NCBI GenBank assembly: GCA_900756715.1
Contig: CAAELC010000040.1
Span: 1 to 16,626, forward strand
Length of the DNA: 16,626 nucleotides
Direction: 5' to 3'
Origin: an uncultured Oscillospiraceae bacterium
GTDB lineage: Bacteria > Bacillota > Clostridia > Oscillospirales > Oscillospiraceae
Each line of letters begins with the position of its first letter. Position 1 is the stretch's first letter. Of the stretch, positions 6,964 through 13,910 are shown piece after piece. The notes below the pieces were generated by a model that worked only from the letters and a program-made list of their open reading frames with translations, had not been told where the DNA came from and did no database searches. Both the position numbers and the translations under genes were made by a program.

Positions 6964-8346
6964 TCACTTAGCAGGGTTGGACAGGTTGTACAGCTCGATA
7001 GCTTCCTGAATGGTGTCGTTAGCCTTCTTGATAATGGTATCCAGATCGGCCTTCGGATCGGAAGCAGCCTCCTGAGTAGCCGTTTTGTTGGCAGCCTTCA
7101 TCTCATTGGAGATGGGGATATAGGGGTTGTTGGCGGAAGAATCGGACTTCTCCAGGCTGGTGTACACATCAGCGATGGCGGGGAAGGTGTTCTTCACATA
7201 ATCCTGATAGGTGGTGCTGTTGTAGGCATCGGAGTTGGGAGCCAGGTAACCGGTCATGGTAGAGAAGTTCGCAGCCTGATCAGCGCTGCTGGCAAACTTG
7301 ATGAACTCATAAGCGCCCTTCTGAGCCCACTTGTTGCCGTTGTTGCAGATAAAGCTACCAGTACCACCGGCAGGGTTACCAGTACGCTTGCCAGCGGAAG
7401 TAGCGGAGATCATGGGGACAATACCAACCTCGAAGTTGTTACCCACTGCACTCAGAACCTTGCCAGTAACGGACACAACAGCCATCATCATGGCACAGGA
7501 GCCATCAGCCAGCTGAGGGATGATCTCCTTCTGATAGTTGGAGCCATAAGCAATAGCCAGATTGTCGGCATACAGCTTCTGATAGGTACCCAGCATGGTC
7601 TTAACTGCATTATTTACAGTGCTGTCGCTGGTGTACAGGCAGTTCGCAATGGCGCCCTTGTAGCCGTTGTCATTATCATAATACATGATACCCTCGCGGC
7701 CCAGAGCAGCATTGAAGTAGTATCCATCGGGATGGAAGCCAATACCATAAGTGGTGTAGCCGCCGTCTACCAGCTTCTTGCTGATGGTGTACAGATCCTC
7801 GAAGCTCAGCAGTTCCTTGGTAGCATCGATACCGGCCTTGGCAAACATGTCCTTATTGTAGTAAATAGCGGGATAGCTGTAGCCCTGAGGATAGCCGATC
7901 TGGTTACCCTCGGCATCCTGATAAGCGGCACGGATAGCGTCCCAAGTGTTGTCCAGTTCTTTCCATGCACCCTTCTCATCAATGTCGATGAACTCCTGAA
8001 TGGGAACACAATAGTCCTCGTTGGCATACATAGCCACGTTCTCCACAGCACCGTGGAACAGGGCCGGCAGGTCCTCCTGTGCGGTGGAGGCGATCTTGGC
8101 ATTCATCTCAGCCTGGTTGCCCTGAGACTCCACGGTAACATGGTACTCAGACTGGCTGTTGTTGAATGCATCCACGATCTGCTGGTACTGGTTTCTCATG
8201 GTCTCACCGAAGTAAGTCCACACCACTACCTCGATGGTGCCTTCAGGCTTCTCGCCCCAATCAGCGGTAGGGTCCTTCTTCTGTCCGCAGGCGACGAGGC
8301 TCAGTGCCATCACCAGCGCCAGAATCATTGCAAGGGTCTTTTTCAT
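6964..8346 (-). CDS. ABC transporter substrate-binding lipoprotein, UgpB-like (CUT1)
   Basis: A 460-residue extracellular solute-binding protein of the family-1 type used by CUT1 importers. The signal peptide ends in LVAC with lipidated Cys20, followed by an acidic/lysine linker. Family features include the EVVVWTYFGE first strand, PAIYYNKDMFAKAGID (UgpB has PVLYYNKDAFKKAGLD), NPAGGTGSFI and the TGYLAPNSDAY segment that matches the UgpB TGYLP motif holding a ligand-contact tyrosine. These resemblances favour a glycerol-3-phosphate or glycerophosphodiester type ligand, but related proteins bind oligosaccharides. It is encoded after both permeases, the reverse of the commonest order. No ATPase gene is present, so a shared MsmK/UgpC-type ATPase elsewhere would power it. 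Start ATG 8346 has AAGGAG 9 bases upstream. Confidence 0.88.
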   Translation of the reverse strand: MKKTLAMILALVMALSLVACGQKKDPTADWGEKPEGTIEVVVWTYFGETMRNQYQQIVDAFNNSQSEYHVTVESQGNQAEMNAKIASTAQEDLPALFHGAVENVAMYANEDYCVPIQEFIDIDEKGAWKELDNTWDAIRAAYQDAEGNQIGYPQGYSYPAIYYNKDMFAKAGIDATKELLSFEDLYTISKKLVDGGYTTYGIGFHPDGYYFNAALGREGIMYYDNDNGYKGAIANCLYTSDSTVNNAVKTMLGTYQKLYADNLAIAYGSNYQKEIIPQLADGSCAMMMAVVSVTGKVLSAVGNNFEVGIVPMISATSAGKRTGNPAGGTGSFICNNGNKWAQKGAYEFIKFASSADQAANFSTMTGYLAPNSDAYNSTTYQDYVKNTFPAIADVYTSLEKSDSSANNPYIPISNEMKAANKTATQEAASDPKADLDTIIKKANDTIQEAIELYNLSNPAK

Positions 8347-8374
8347 ACGCTTTTCTCCTTTTTAAAATTTATAA

Positions 8375-8391
8375 AACACGAATCCCGTGTT
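8375..8391 (-). other. Small hairpin between permease and binding-protein genes
   Basis: AACACG and CGTGTT pair perfectly around a 5-base loop in the 68-base gap between the second permease and the binding-protein gene. On the minus strand it is followed by TTATAAATTTT. It may mark an mRNA end or processing point that lets the binding protein be made in excess, as with malE intercistronic hairpins; it could also be chance. Confidence 0.3.
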
Positions 8392-8414
8392 CTACACAAG
8401 CAAACAGGCTCTCC

Positions 8415-9251
8415 TCAGCCCTTCACGCCGCCGGCGGTCATGCCCTTGATGATATAATCCTGCCCGAACACATAGGCAATCACAGTGGGGATAATGGCAA
8501 TCATGGCACTGGCCAGAATCTGGCTGTAATCCACCACATCGCCGGCAACCAACTGCGCAACACCCACCTGCACCGTGCGCAGGGTGTTCTTGGTCGTAAC
8601 CAACAGAGGCCAGAAATATGCGTTATAAATGCTGACAAACAGGTACACTGCCAGCGAAGACAGCGTCGGCAGAGACAGCGGCAGGGCAATCCGGAACAGG
8701 AATCCAATGTCCCCGCAACCATCCAGCGTGGCCGCTTCCTTAAAATCCTTGGACAGCGTCAGGAAATACTGCCGCATCATGAAGATGGAAGTGCCGCCCA
8801 CCAAGGATGTTACGATCAAGCCCAGATAGGTGTTGGTCAAGCCCAGATTCTGCACGGTGACAAAGTTGGTAATAACCACCACCTCGCCGGGAATCATCAT
8901 GCTGGCCAGCACAAGACCGAAGAAGAACTTCTTCCCTTTGAACTCAAAGAAGGAAAATCCATACGCCGCCAGGCTTGCCACGATAATCTGAATCGTAATA
9001 GCCAGCACGCAGACAACCAGCGAGTTCTTCAGGTAGCTCAGCAGAGGAATCTTCTGAAACACCTCCACAAAGTTCATCAGCGTGGGGTTCGCGGTGAACA
9101 GGCGCAGCGGTGTGCTGGTCAGTTCTTCCTCATGCTGCAGCGAAAACAGGAACCCCATAATCAGCGGCGAAACAAACAGAATACCAATCAGCGTCTTCAG
9201 CGCAAAGGAACCGCCGGACTTTAATTTCTTGACTTGTTTTTGTGTCATCAT
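8415..9251 (-). CDS. CUT1 ABC transporter permease, UgpE/MalG-like
   Basis: Inner-membrane permease of 278 residues with about six membrane spans. The EAA loop that docks with the ATPase is at 172-191 (EAATLDGCG then IALPLSLP), and the segment YFWPLLVTT after it matches the MalG/UgpE type (UgpE has QYLWPLLI). ATG 9251 overlaps the TGA of the first permease (ATGA), so the two are translationally coupled; a second ATG follows at once and could be used instead. Together with the other permease it forms the channel fed by the UgpB-like lipoprotein. Confidence 0.92.
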   Translation of the reverse strand: MMTQKQVKKLKSGGSFALKTLIGILFVSPLIMGFLFSLQHEEELTSTPLRLFTANPTLMNFVEVFQKIPLLSYLKNSLVVCVLAITIQIIVASLAAYGFSFFEFKGKKFFFGLVLASMMIPGEVVVITNFVTVQNLGLTNTYLGLIVTSLVGGTSIFMMRQYFLTLSKDFKEAATLDGCGDIGFLFRIALPLSLPTLSSLAVYLFVSIYNAYFWPLLVTTKNTLRTVQVGVAQLVAGDVVDYSQILASAMIAIIPTVIAYVFGQDYIIKGMTAGGVKG

Positions 9252-10138
9252 TGATAATGCACCACCTTATCTTCCAGAGCAAACTGGATACGCGTGAGAA
9301 CGAAAATCATCAGGAACAGGAAGATGGCCTGCACACACGCCGTCTCAAAACGGCCATTGACAATAGCGTTTTCATAAATGTAATAAATCAGCGTCTTTGT
9401 GCTGTTGGCAGGACCGCCCTGAGTCAACAGCTTAATCTGGTTAAAGCACTTGAAGGAATTGTTGATGTTCAGGAAAAGCACAAAGAAAATCTGCGGAGAA
9501 GCCAGCGGCAGGATAATCTTCCGAATCCGCTGCATCGGTCCGGCGCCATCCAGCCAAGCACTTTCCAGCAAATCCTCCGGCACATTTCGGAAACCCACCA
9601 GCAGGAAAATAAAGCTCGTGCCGATATGCTGCCACACCGTCATCGTAACAACGCACCAGAAAGCCGTTCCCTTTGTGGTCAGCCAGGAAATATCCGTGCC
9701 AAGGAGGTTATTCAGCACGCCGTTGTGCTGGCTGAAGAAAAACAGGAAAATAGCAGCTGCCGGAGAAGATGCAATCGCCATAGGCAGTGCGTACATCGTC
9801 TGATATACCTTGGACCAGCGCACCTTTTTAGTGGCCAGCAACGCAAAGATCATGGCAATGCAGAAGGTGAATACCAGATTCGCCGCAGCCATCTTTATCG
9901 TCACCAGAACGACCTGCCAGAACTCGTCCTTCTTCAGCACCCGAATCCAGTTGCCGATACCTACCCACTTGGCAAAATTACCTCGTTTATCGGTCACTGC
10001 AAAGCTCAGTACAAGTGCCCGTATAAAGGGATAAAATGTGAACGCGCAGAACAGAAGGATAGCCGGGGCAATCAGTAGATATGGCAGCTTCTTCGTCTTT
10101 TTCTTTTTTGCCAGCGGCAATTCTTTATTTTGTGACAT
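9248..10138 (-). CDS. CUT1 ABC transporter permease, UgpA/MalF-like
   Basis: Inner-membrane permease of 296 residues. A lysine-rich cytoplasmic start (AKKKKTKK) is followed by the first span at about 19-45 and roughly five more. The EAA loop is at 192-211 (ESAWLDGAG then IILPLASP). The stretch LTQGGPANSTKTLIYYIY after it is the normal UgpA/MalF-type continuation (UgpA has a GGPVQATTTLIYKIY run). Start ATG 10138 has GGAAAGGA about 6 bases upstream and lies 33 bases after the TIM-barrel gene, so it belongs to the same operon. Substrate specificity rests mainly with the binding protein. Confidence 0.92.
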   Translation of the reverse strand: MSQNKELPLAKKKKTKKLPYLLIAPAILLFCAFTFYPFIRALVLSFAVTDKRGNFAKWVGIGNWIRVLKKDEFWQVVLVTIKMAAANLVFTFCIAMIFALLATKKVRWSKVYQTMYALPMAIASSPAAAIFLFFFSQHNGVLNNLLGTDISWLTTKGTAFWCVVTMTVWQHIGTSFIFLLVGFRNVPEDLLESAWLDGAGPMQRIRKIILPLASPQIFFVLFLNINNSFKCFNQIKLLTQGGPANSTKTLIYYIYENAIVNGRFETACVQAIFLFLMIFVLTRIQFALEDKVVHYQ

Positions 10139-10171
10139 TATAAATCCTTTCCCGGCTCGGGGCCGTTTGTT

Positions 10172-10987
10172 TTATCCATTCAGGCAATCGACCGTTCGCT
10201 GTGCATCTGCCCTGAACAACTCTGTCGTCATATGGGATCCCTGCACATATTCGAAGATTAACTCGGCATCCGGCGTCTCTCTGCCAATCTGCCGCAGAAG
10301 ATTCTCCATCTGCTCCGGCGTATACCACAGCCCTTCTTCAAACATGGGTCTGTGCAGATCGTGGTACCCATCCGTATTATGCAGATGGTAGCCCCGAATC
10401 CGGGTGCCCAACTGCCGGATCAGCAACGGAATATCCCAGTGATTTGCCATCGCATGACCCGTATCAATCAGGGCGCCCACTTCATCAGGCAGCTTATCAA
10501 ACAGCGCCACATATTCATCCTGATCCAGAAGCACACTGTTCTTTGCCGGAAAGCCCACATTCTCTACCAGCAAATGAGCCTTCTCATCTCTGGCCCGTTG
10601 AGCCATGTGCAAAATTGCCTCCAGCGACCACGCCTGCAGCTGCTGCCGCTGATTCGCCGGAACCGGTCTTTCATGCGTGTGCATGACCATAGAGCGCGCA
10701 TGAAACATATGATACCAGCGAAACGCCTTGGAAAAGGCCTCATCCATGTGCTTACGCTCCTGACTGTCAGGTGCGCCGCTGATTTCTACAAAAGGGGCAT
10801 GCAGCGTCACAGGAACATCCCGGAACCGCTCCTGCTGTGAATCCAGCAGCTGGTCAAAATTCGGAATTGACCAGCCGGTCCCCAGCTCCACGCCCATAGG
10901 GATCTCCGGGCATGCCTGCCGAAACTGATCCAGCAGGTCATAATGTTCAAAATTTACGCCAAAAGATGAAATAAACAACTGGTTCAT
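10172..10987 (-). CDS. Xylose-isomerase-like TIM-barrel protein (sugar phosphate isomerase/epimerase family)
   Basis: A 271-residue AP-endonuclease-2/xylose-isomerase-like TIM barrel, a family of metal-dependent isomerases, epimerases and dehydratases acting on sugars, inositols and keto-sugars. Probable metal ligands appear in the right order: His63 in LHAP, Glu142 in VENVG, Asp175 and His178 in LIDTGHA, His201/His203 in GYHLHNTDG, and Glu246 in LIFEYVQG. No signal peptide, so cytoplasmic. It lies 9 bases after the phosphatase-GNAT gene and 33 bases before the permease, firmly inside the transport operon, which suggests it converts the imported compound. It is not a glycerophosphodiester phosphodiesterase of the UgpQ type, although both are TIM barrels. 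The ribosome site (GAGGCG) is weak, so its translation may depend on coupling. Specific reaction unknown. Confidence 0.85.
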   Translation of the reverse strand: MNQLFISSFGVNFEHYDLLDQFRQACPEIPMGVELGTGWSIPNFDQLLDSQQERFRDVPVTLHAPFVEISGAPDSQERKHMDEAFSKAFRWYHMFHARSMVMHTHERPVPANQRQQLQAWSLEAILHMAQRARDEKAHLLVENVGFPAKNSVLLDQDEYVALFDKLPDEVGALIDTGHAMANHWDIPLLIRQLGTRIRGYHLHNTDGYHDLHRPMFEEGLWYTPEQMENLLRQIGRETPDAELIFEYVQGSHMTTELFRADAQRTVDCLNG

Positions 10988-10996
10988 GGTATCGCC

Positions 10997-12127
10997 TCAA
11001 GCAAGAATAGGATAGGGGCACGGGGGGCAAAACAGTTTCAGACTCATATACTCCGGATGTCCCTTCATTTTTTCAAATGTAAAGGAGTCAACAACCCGCT
11101 GCTCCTCCGTCGTGCAATCTGCTGCAACGGCCACATAGCCGAGATCTCTGTAGCGCAGCGCGTGAGACGCATATCCAAACAACTGCTCGCAAAAGCCCTT
11201 GCCCTGCAAGTCCGGCCGCACATACATGCGGCGAATCACCGCATATCCCTCCGGCAGGTCAGAATCCTGTTCCATCAGAATATAGCCGGAAGGCTCTCCC
11301 TTCAAAAAACTCAGTGCAACGCTTCCGGGATGCCATTCCAACGCAGCCTGCACCCGCTCCAAAAAACGCTTCGGGTCAAACGCCTCACCGCGCTGTTCAG
11401 CGTCTTTCTCTGCCAGATGCAGAAGCATCTGTTCCTGCTCCGGCAGCTTCACGGGATAAACCGACATATTTATATCCGCACCCGCAACGCCGCTCCAGCT
11501 GCGTTTCAACCGATCCGGCAGATGAGAATCGTCGTTGGTGTACATCGCTGTAATATTTCCGGCCGCATCCACCTCCAGCAGAGACACCGAGGTATTGTCC
11601 CCATGTCCGCAGCTTTTCACTTCCTCCATCGGGCGACCCAGAATGGCGCACAGCGTAGCCTTGATCGTGCAGGAGTGAGAAACAGCCACTGCCGTCCCCT
11701 GGGGGCCAATCTCTTTTGCAATCTGCCTCAGCCCATAAATCGTCCGTTCCGCCACCTGCTGAAAATTGCTGGCGCCGGGCGTAATGATTGCCCACGGAGT
11801 TTCCGACCAGGCCCGGTTGGCCTCCGGATATTCATCCGCAATGTTCCCCCACGCCATGTCCTCCCAGACGCCGGTACTGACCTCTCGAAGGGAAACCTTC
11901 ACCCGCACCGGAACATGGTGCTCCTGCGCAATGGGTTCCGCCGTCGCAATCGAGCGAAATGCATCACTGCTATAAACCCTGTCAATATGTATATTCTGGA
12001 ACCGGCGGCGGAGCACCTGACATTGTTCATACCCTTTCCGGGTTACCAGACCATCCACGCGCGCCTGTGTTCTTCTGGAGGCATTTCCCTCCGCTTCGCA
12101 GTGCCGGACGAGGTAAATCTTTGCCAT
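10997..12127 (-). CDS. Histidine phosphatase (phosphoglycerate mutase-like) fused to GNAT acetyltransferase
   Basis: A 376-residue two-domain protein. Residues 1 to about 205 are a histidine-phosphatase domain: LVRHCEAEGN with nucleophile His9, SSDAFRS with Arg58, REVSTG with the probable acid Glu82, and VSHS with His151. Residues about 222-365 are a GNAT fold: the acetyl-CoA motif is MYVRPDLQGKG at 301-311, followed by a helix and the strand YVAVAADC. The first half should remove phosphate from a small molecule; the second should acetylate an amine or alcohol. The linkage suggests successive action on one compound, but this is inference. Start ATG 12127 is preferred over ATG 12133 because GAAGGGGAG (12134-12142) is 6 bases from the former and touches the latter. 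It is the first gene of the transport operon. Confidence 0.85.
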   Translation of the reverse strand: MAKIYLVRHCEAEGNASRRTQARVDGLVTRKGYEQCQVLRRRFQNIHIDRVYSSDAFRSIATAEPIAQEHHVPVRVKVSLREVSTGVWEDMAWGNIADEYPEANRAWSETPWAIITPGASNFQQVAERTIYGLRQIAKEIGPQGTAVAVSHSCTIKATLCAILGRPMEEVKSCGHGDNTSVSLLEVDAAGNITAMYTNDDSHLPDRLKRSWSGVAGADINMSVYPVKLPEQEQMLLHLAEKDAEQRGEAFDPKRFLERVQAALEWHPGSVALSFLKGEPSGYILMEQDSDLPEGYAVIRRMYVRPDLQGKGFCEQLFGYASHALRYRDLGYVAVAADCTTEEQRVVDSFTFEKMKGHPEYMSLKLFCPPCPYPILA

Positions 12128-12133
12128 CCTCAT

Positions 12134-12142
12134 CTCCCCTTC
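12134..12142 (-). promoter_or_regulatory. Ribosome binding site of the phosphatase-GNAT gene
   Basis: The minus strand reads GAAGGGGAG, then ATGAGG, then the ATG at 12127. Six bases of spacing suit the second ATG; the first ATG abuts the site. Confidence 0.6.
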
Positions 12143-12188
12143 ATGTCTTGCTGTGTTACAGGCTTTATTAAATCAAGTTCAACTTTTC

Positions 12189-12199
12189 AATTAGTAATT
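12189..12199. promoter_or_regulatory. Palindrome AATTAGTAATT, candidate operator of the transport operon
   Basis: A perfect 5-1-5 palindrome about 62 bases upstream of the phosphatase-GNAT start. It overlaps the candidate -10 at 12196-12201 on the minus strand, a repressor-like placement. Ten of its bases match 5104-5113 near the kinase operon. Confidence 0.4.
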
Positions 12200-12204
12200 T
12201 AGCA
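12196..12204 (-). promoter_or_regulatory. Candidate extended -10 promoter of the phosphatase-isomerase-ABC operon
   Basis: The minus strand reads TGCTAAATT, an extended -10 with a moderate hexamer and no convincing -35. The preceding bases make TTTGCTA, as also found at the candidate kinase promoter (TTTGCTATAAG). Confidence 0.3.
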
Positions 12205-12409
12205 AAGCCATAACAGAACCAATTCCCTGTCTTGTTGGTTTTAGCTTAGCACACTCCTCCCCACAAAGCAAGATGTTTTTTGCTCTTTTTTGTAACTATA
12301 TATCGTAAATTTTTCTATTTTCCGCTGTATTTGTGCATAGTATATAATTCGCATGTATACTTTTTGTACACTTTTTTCTTAAAATCTATTGTTAAAATGT
12401 TATCTATAT

Positions 12410-12416
12410 TTACTAA
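12410..12416. promoter_or_regulatory. TTACTAA motif upstream of the regulator promoter
   Basis: A 3-1-3 palindrome in an AT-rich context, 216-222 bases from the site at 12189. It is short and could be chance. Confidence 0.2.
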
Positions 12417-12477
12417 TTCGATTTTTCCTCTTTTCCACACTTCGTAATTTTTTAGTGCTTTTATTATTAAATTCCTA

Positions 12478-12506
12478 TTGCATTCTTTCCTGTCCCATGC
12501 TATACT
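12478..12506 (+). promoter_or_regulatory. Sigma-70-type promoter of the LacI-family regulator gene
   Basis: TTGCAT (12478-12483), a 17-base spacer and TATACT (12501-12506). Transcription should begin near 12513, giving a leader of about 28 bases to ATG 12541. This also excludes the upstream in-frame ATG at 12496 and any start at 12478. Confidence 0.7.
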
Positions 12507-12529
12507 TGTCCTAATAAAGTCAGTAACTC

Positions 12530-12536
12530 AGGAGGT
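12530..12536 (+). promoter_or_regulatory. Strong ribosome binding site of the regulator gene
   Basis: AGGAGGT, 4 bases before ATG 12541; it fixes this start over the downstream ATG at 12562. Confidence 0.75.
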
Positions 12537-12540
12537 CGCC

Positions 12541-13626
12541 ATGCGAACAAAAGGTGTTACCATGCAGGATATTGCCAAGGCCGCCGGTGTCTCTCAGTCC
12601 ACCGTGTCCATGATCCTGAACCAGAAATCCAGTTCTTTCCCCAGCGCCACCATCGAAAAAGTGCTGTCTGCGGCCTCAGCGCTGAATTATCAGTTCCGTC
12701 GCACCACGCCGCCCCCCTCCAATAACACCGTGCTGCTGGTGTCCGTCCAGCCCACTAACCCTTACTATTCCACCATGCTTCAAGGGGTAGATCGGGCTGC
12801 CGCCTCGCAGAACATCACAGTTGTCACCGCCTGCACATATCATAATCCCGCGCTGGAGGGCTCCTATGTCCAGATGGCTTTGGACCACCATTTTCTCGGG
12901 ATTATTTTCCTGTATCCACCGGATAATGATGCTGTCTACACCAGTGCCAGCAATCGCATTCCCATCGTCACCATTTGCGACCGTTCCAGTCAGATGCCCG
13001 GCGATATTGTGGAGCTGAACAACTTTGAAGCCGGCGTGCTGGCTGCCCGTCACCTGTTGGATTTGGGGCACACCAATATTGCCGTGCTCACCTCCTCCTC
13101 TGTGCGCAGCACCACCACCCGGGCCACCCGAGTGGCTGGCATTCTCTCTGAAATTCGCAAAGAGCTGTCCGACGACCACCTGCTGATTCTCAGCGGTAGC
13201 AGCTCCTCCTCCGACCGGCTGCAGGATAAAAGCTCCCATTATGAGATGGGCTACGCACTGGTGCAGAACAAGCGGCTCTTTCAGAAGAATGTCACCGGCA
13301 TCATCTGCGTCAACGATATGGTGGCCTACGGTGCCATGGATGCGCTGATCAGCCGGGGCTACCGCATTCCGGACGATTTTTCCGTAATTGGTTCAGACAA
13401 CCTTCTCTTTTCCGGAATGTCTCAGGTGTCCCTTACAACCATCGAGCATCATCCTCATATTGTTGCCCAATCTGCCTTAACCACACTTCTCAACCGCACC
13501 CACATGTCGGTCATCAATCAGTCCGGTTCTAACACCGCCCGTTTTCAGGTGCAGTGCCAGCCCAATCTTGTGATCCGCAGTTCTACCGGTCCCGTCCGCA
13601 AGGCCGTTCTCCCTGTGCAGGAGTGA
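12541..13626 (+). CDS. LacI-family transcriptional regulator with atypical hinge
   Basis: A 361-residue DNA-binding regulator. The N-terminal helix-turn-helix is canonical: TMQDIAKAAGVSQSTVSMILN at about 7-27. The sugar-binding-protein-like core runs from about 62 to 345, with YYSTMLQGVDRAA, FEAGVLAARHLLDLGHTNIAVL, TGIICVNDMVAYGAMDAL and GYRIPDDFSVIGSDN, all typical of the family. The hinge helix is missing: after LNY (48-50) comes QFRRTTPPPSNN instead of the usual PNALARSLR type helix, so the leucine that normally opens the operator centre is absent. It is divergent from the transport operon and is the only regulator in the window, so it probably controls this locus in response to the imported compound. 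Whether it represses or activates is not shown. Confidence 0.9.
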   Translation: MRTKGVTMQDIAKAAGVSQSTVSMILNQKSSSFPSATIEKVLSAASALNYQFRRTTPPPSNNTVLLVSVQPTNPYYSTMLQGVDRAAASQNITVVTACTYHNPALEGSYVQMALDHHFLGIIFLYPPDNDAVYTSASNRIPIVTICDRSSQMPGDIVELNNFEAGVLAARHLLDLGHTNIAVLTSSSVRSTTTRATRVAGILSEIRKELSDDHLLILSGSSSSSDRLQDKSSHYEMGYALVQNKRLFQKNVTGIICVNDMVAYGAMDALISRGYRIPDDFSVIGSDNLLFSGMSQVSLTTIEHHPHIVAQSALTTLLNRTHMSVINQSGSNTARFQVQCQPNLVIRSSTGPVRKAVLPVQE

Positions 13627-13662
13627 AGCCAATAAACCATATCTTCTAAAACATAAATACCG

Positions 13663-13702
13663 GCAGAAGGCCCCCGGTGCTTTGCACCGGAGGGCCTTCT
13701 GC
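13663..13702 (+). terminator. Hairpin terminator of the regulator gene
   Basis: An 18-pair GC-rich stem (13663-13680 with 13684-13702, one bulged base) with a TTT loop, 36 bases after the regulator stop. There is no T-run after it on the plus strand; on the minus strand the following bases are TATTTATGTTTT, so it may work in both directions. Confidence 0.75.
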
Positions 13703-13790
13703 TGTATGCAAGGCATCTCCCGCGCTGCACGCCCCCAACGAAAAGCGTCCCCTTTCAGCGTACAGCAAACCAGTAAAGTAATAATGCAAA

Positions 13791-13827
13791 AATACGGTGC
13801 AGCCTCAAACCGAAGCTGCACCGTATT
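13791..13827 (-). terminator. Intrinsic terminator of the amidohydrolase gene
   Basis: A perfect 13-base stem (AATACGGTGCAGC at 13791-13803 with 13815-13827) and an 11-base loop. On the minus strand the stem runs into a T5 tract. It lies 83 bases after the amidohydrolase stop. With the hairpin at 13663-13702 it separates two converging genes; the rest of 13627-13910 shows nothing further. Confidence 0.8.
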
Positions 13828-13910
13828 CAATATCCTAATTCTGCTGTAATCCCCCGCCCACAGCCGGAAAGTTTCTTCATCAGAACGCCTTCACAGCCGG
13901 GACAGACAAA

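Larger units (their letters stand above)
12143..12477. other. AT-rich divergent control region between transport operon and regulator
   Basis: No gene is supported here. The stretch is much richer in A and T than its neighbours, with many T-runs. It holds the palindrome at 12189-12199, TTACTAA at 12410-12416, a TATAAT at 12343-12348 without a good -35, and tandem TGTATA (12354-12359) and TGTACA (12365-12370), 11 bases apart. Promoters for both directions and their operators are expected here; only the regulator promoter is clear. Confidence 0.6.

Noticed and set aside
6913..8457. Long plus-strand open frame (514 codons) opposite the binding-protein gene
   Set aside because: It is antisense to a gene with a full lipoprotein and solute-binding signature, has no ribosome site, and its sequence looks like no protein family.
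10172..10987. UgpQ-type glycerophosphodiester phosphodiesterase identity for the TIM-barrel gene
   Set aside because: The GDPD motifs expected near the N-terminus (HRG, then E-D with a later H) are absent; the LHAP, VEN, IDTGH and YHLHN pattern is that of the xylose-isomerase-like family.
12478..12540. Longer N-terminus for the LacI-family regulator
   Set aside because: It would begin inside the -35 box of the gene's own promoter, and a strong AGGAGGT stands before ATG 12541.
13627..13910. Possible small RNA gene in the hairpin-rich gap
   Set aside because: Both hairpins are explained as terminators of the two converging genes and no promoter was seen between them.
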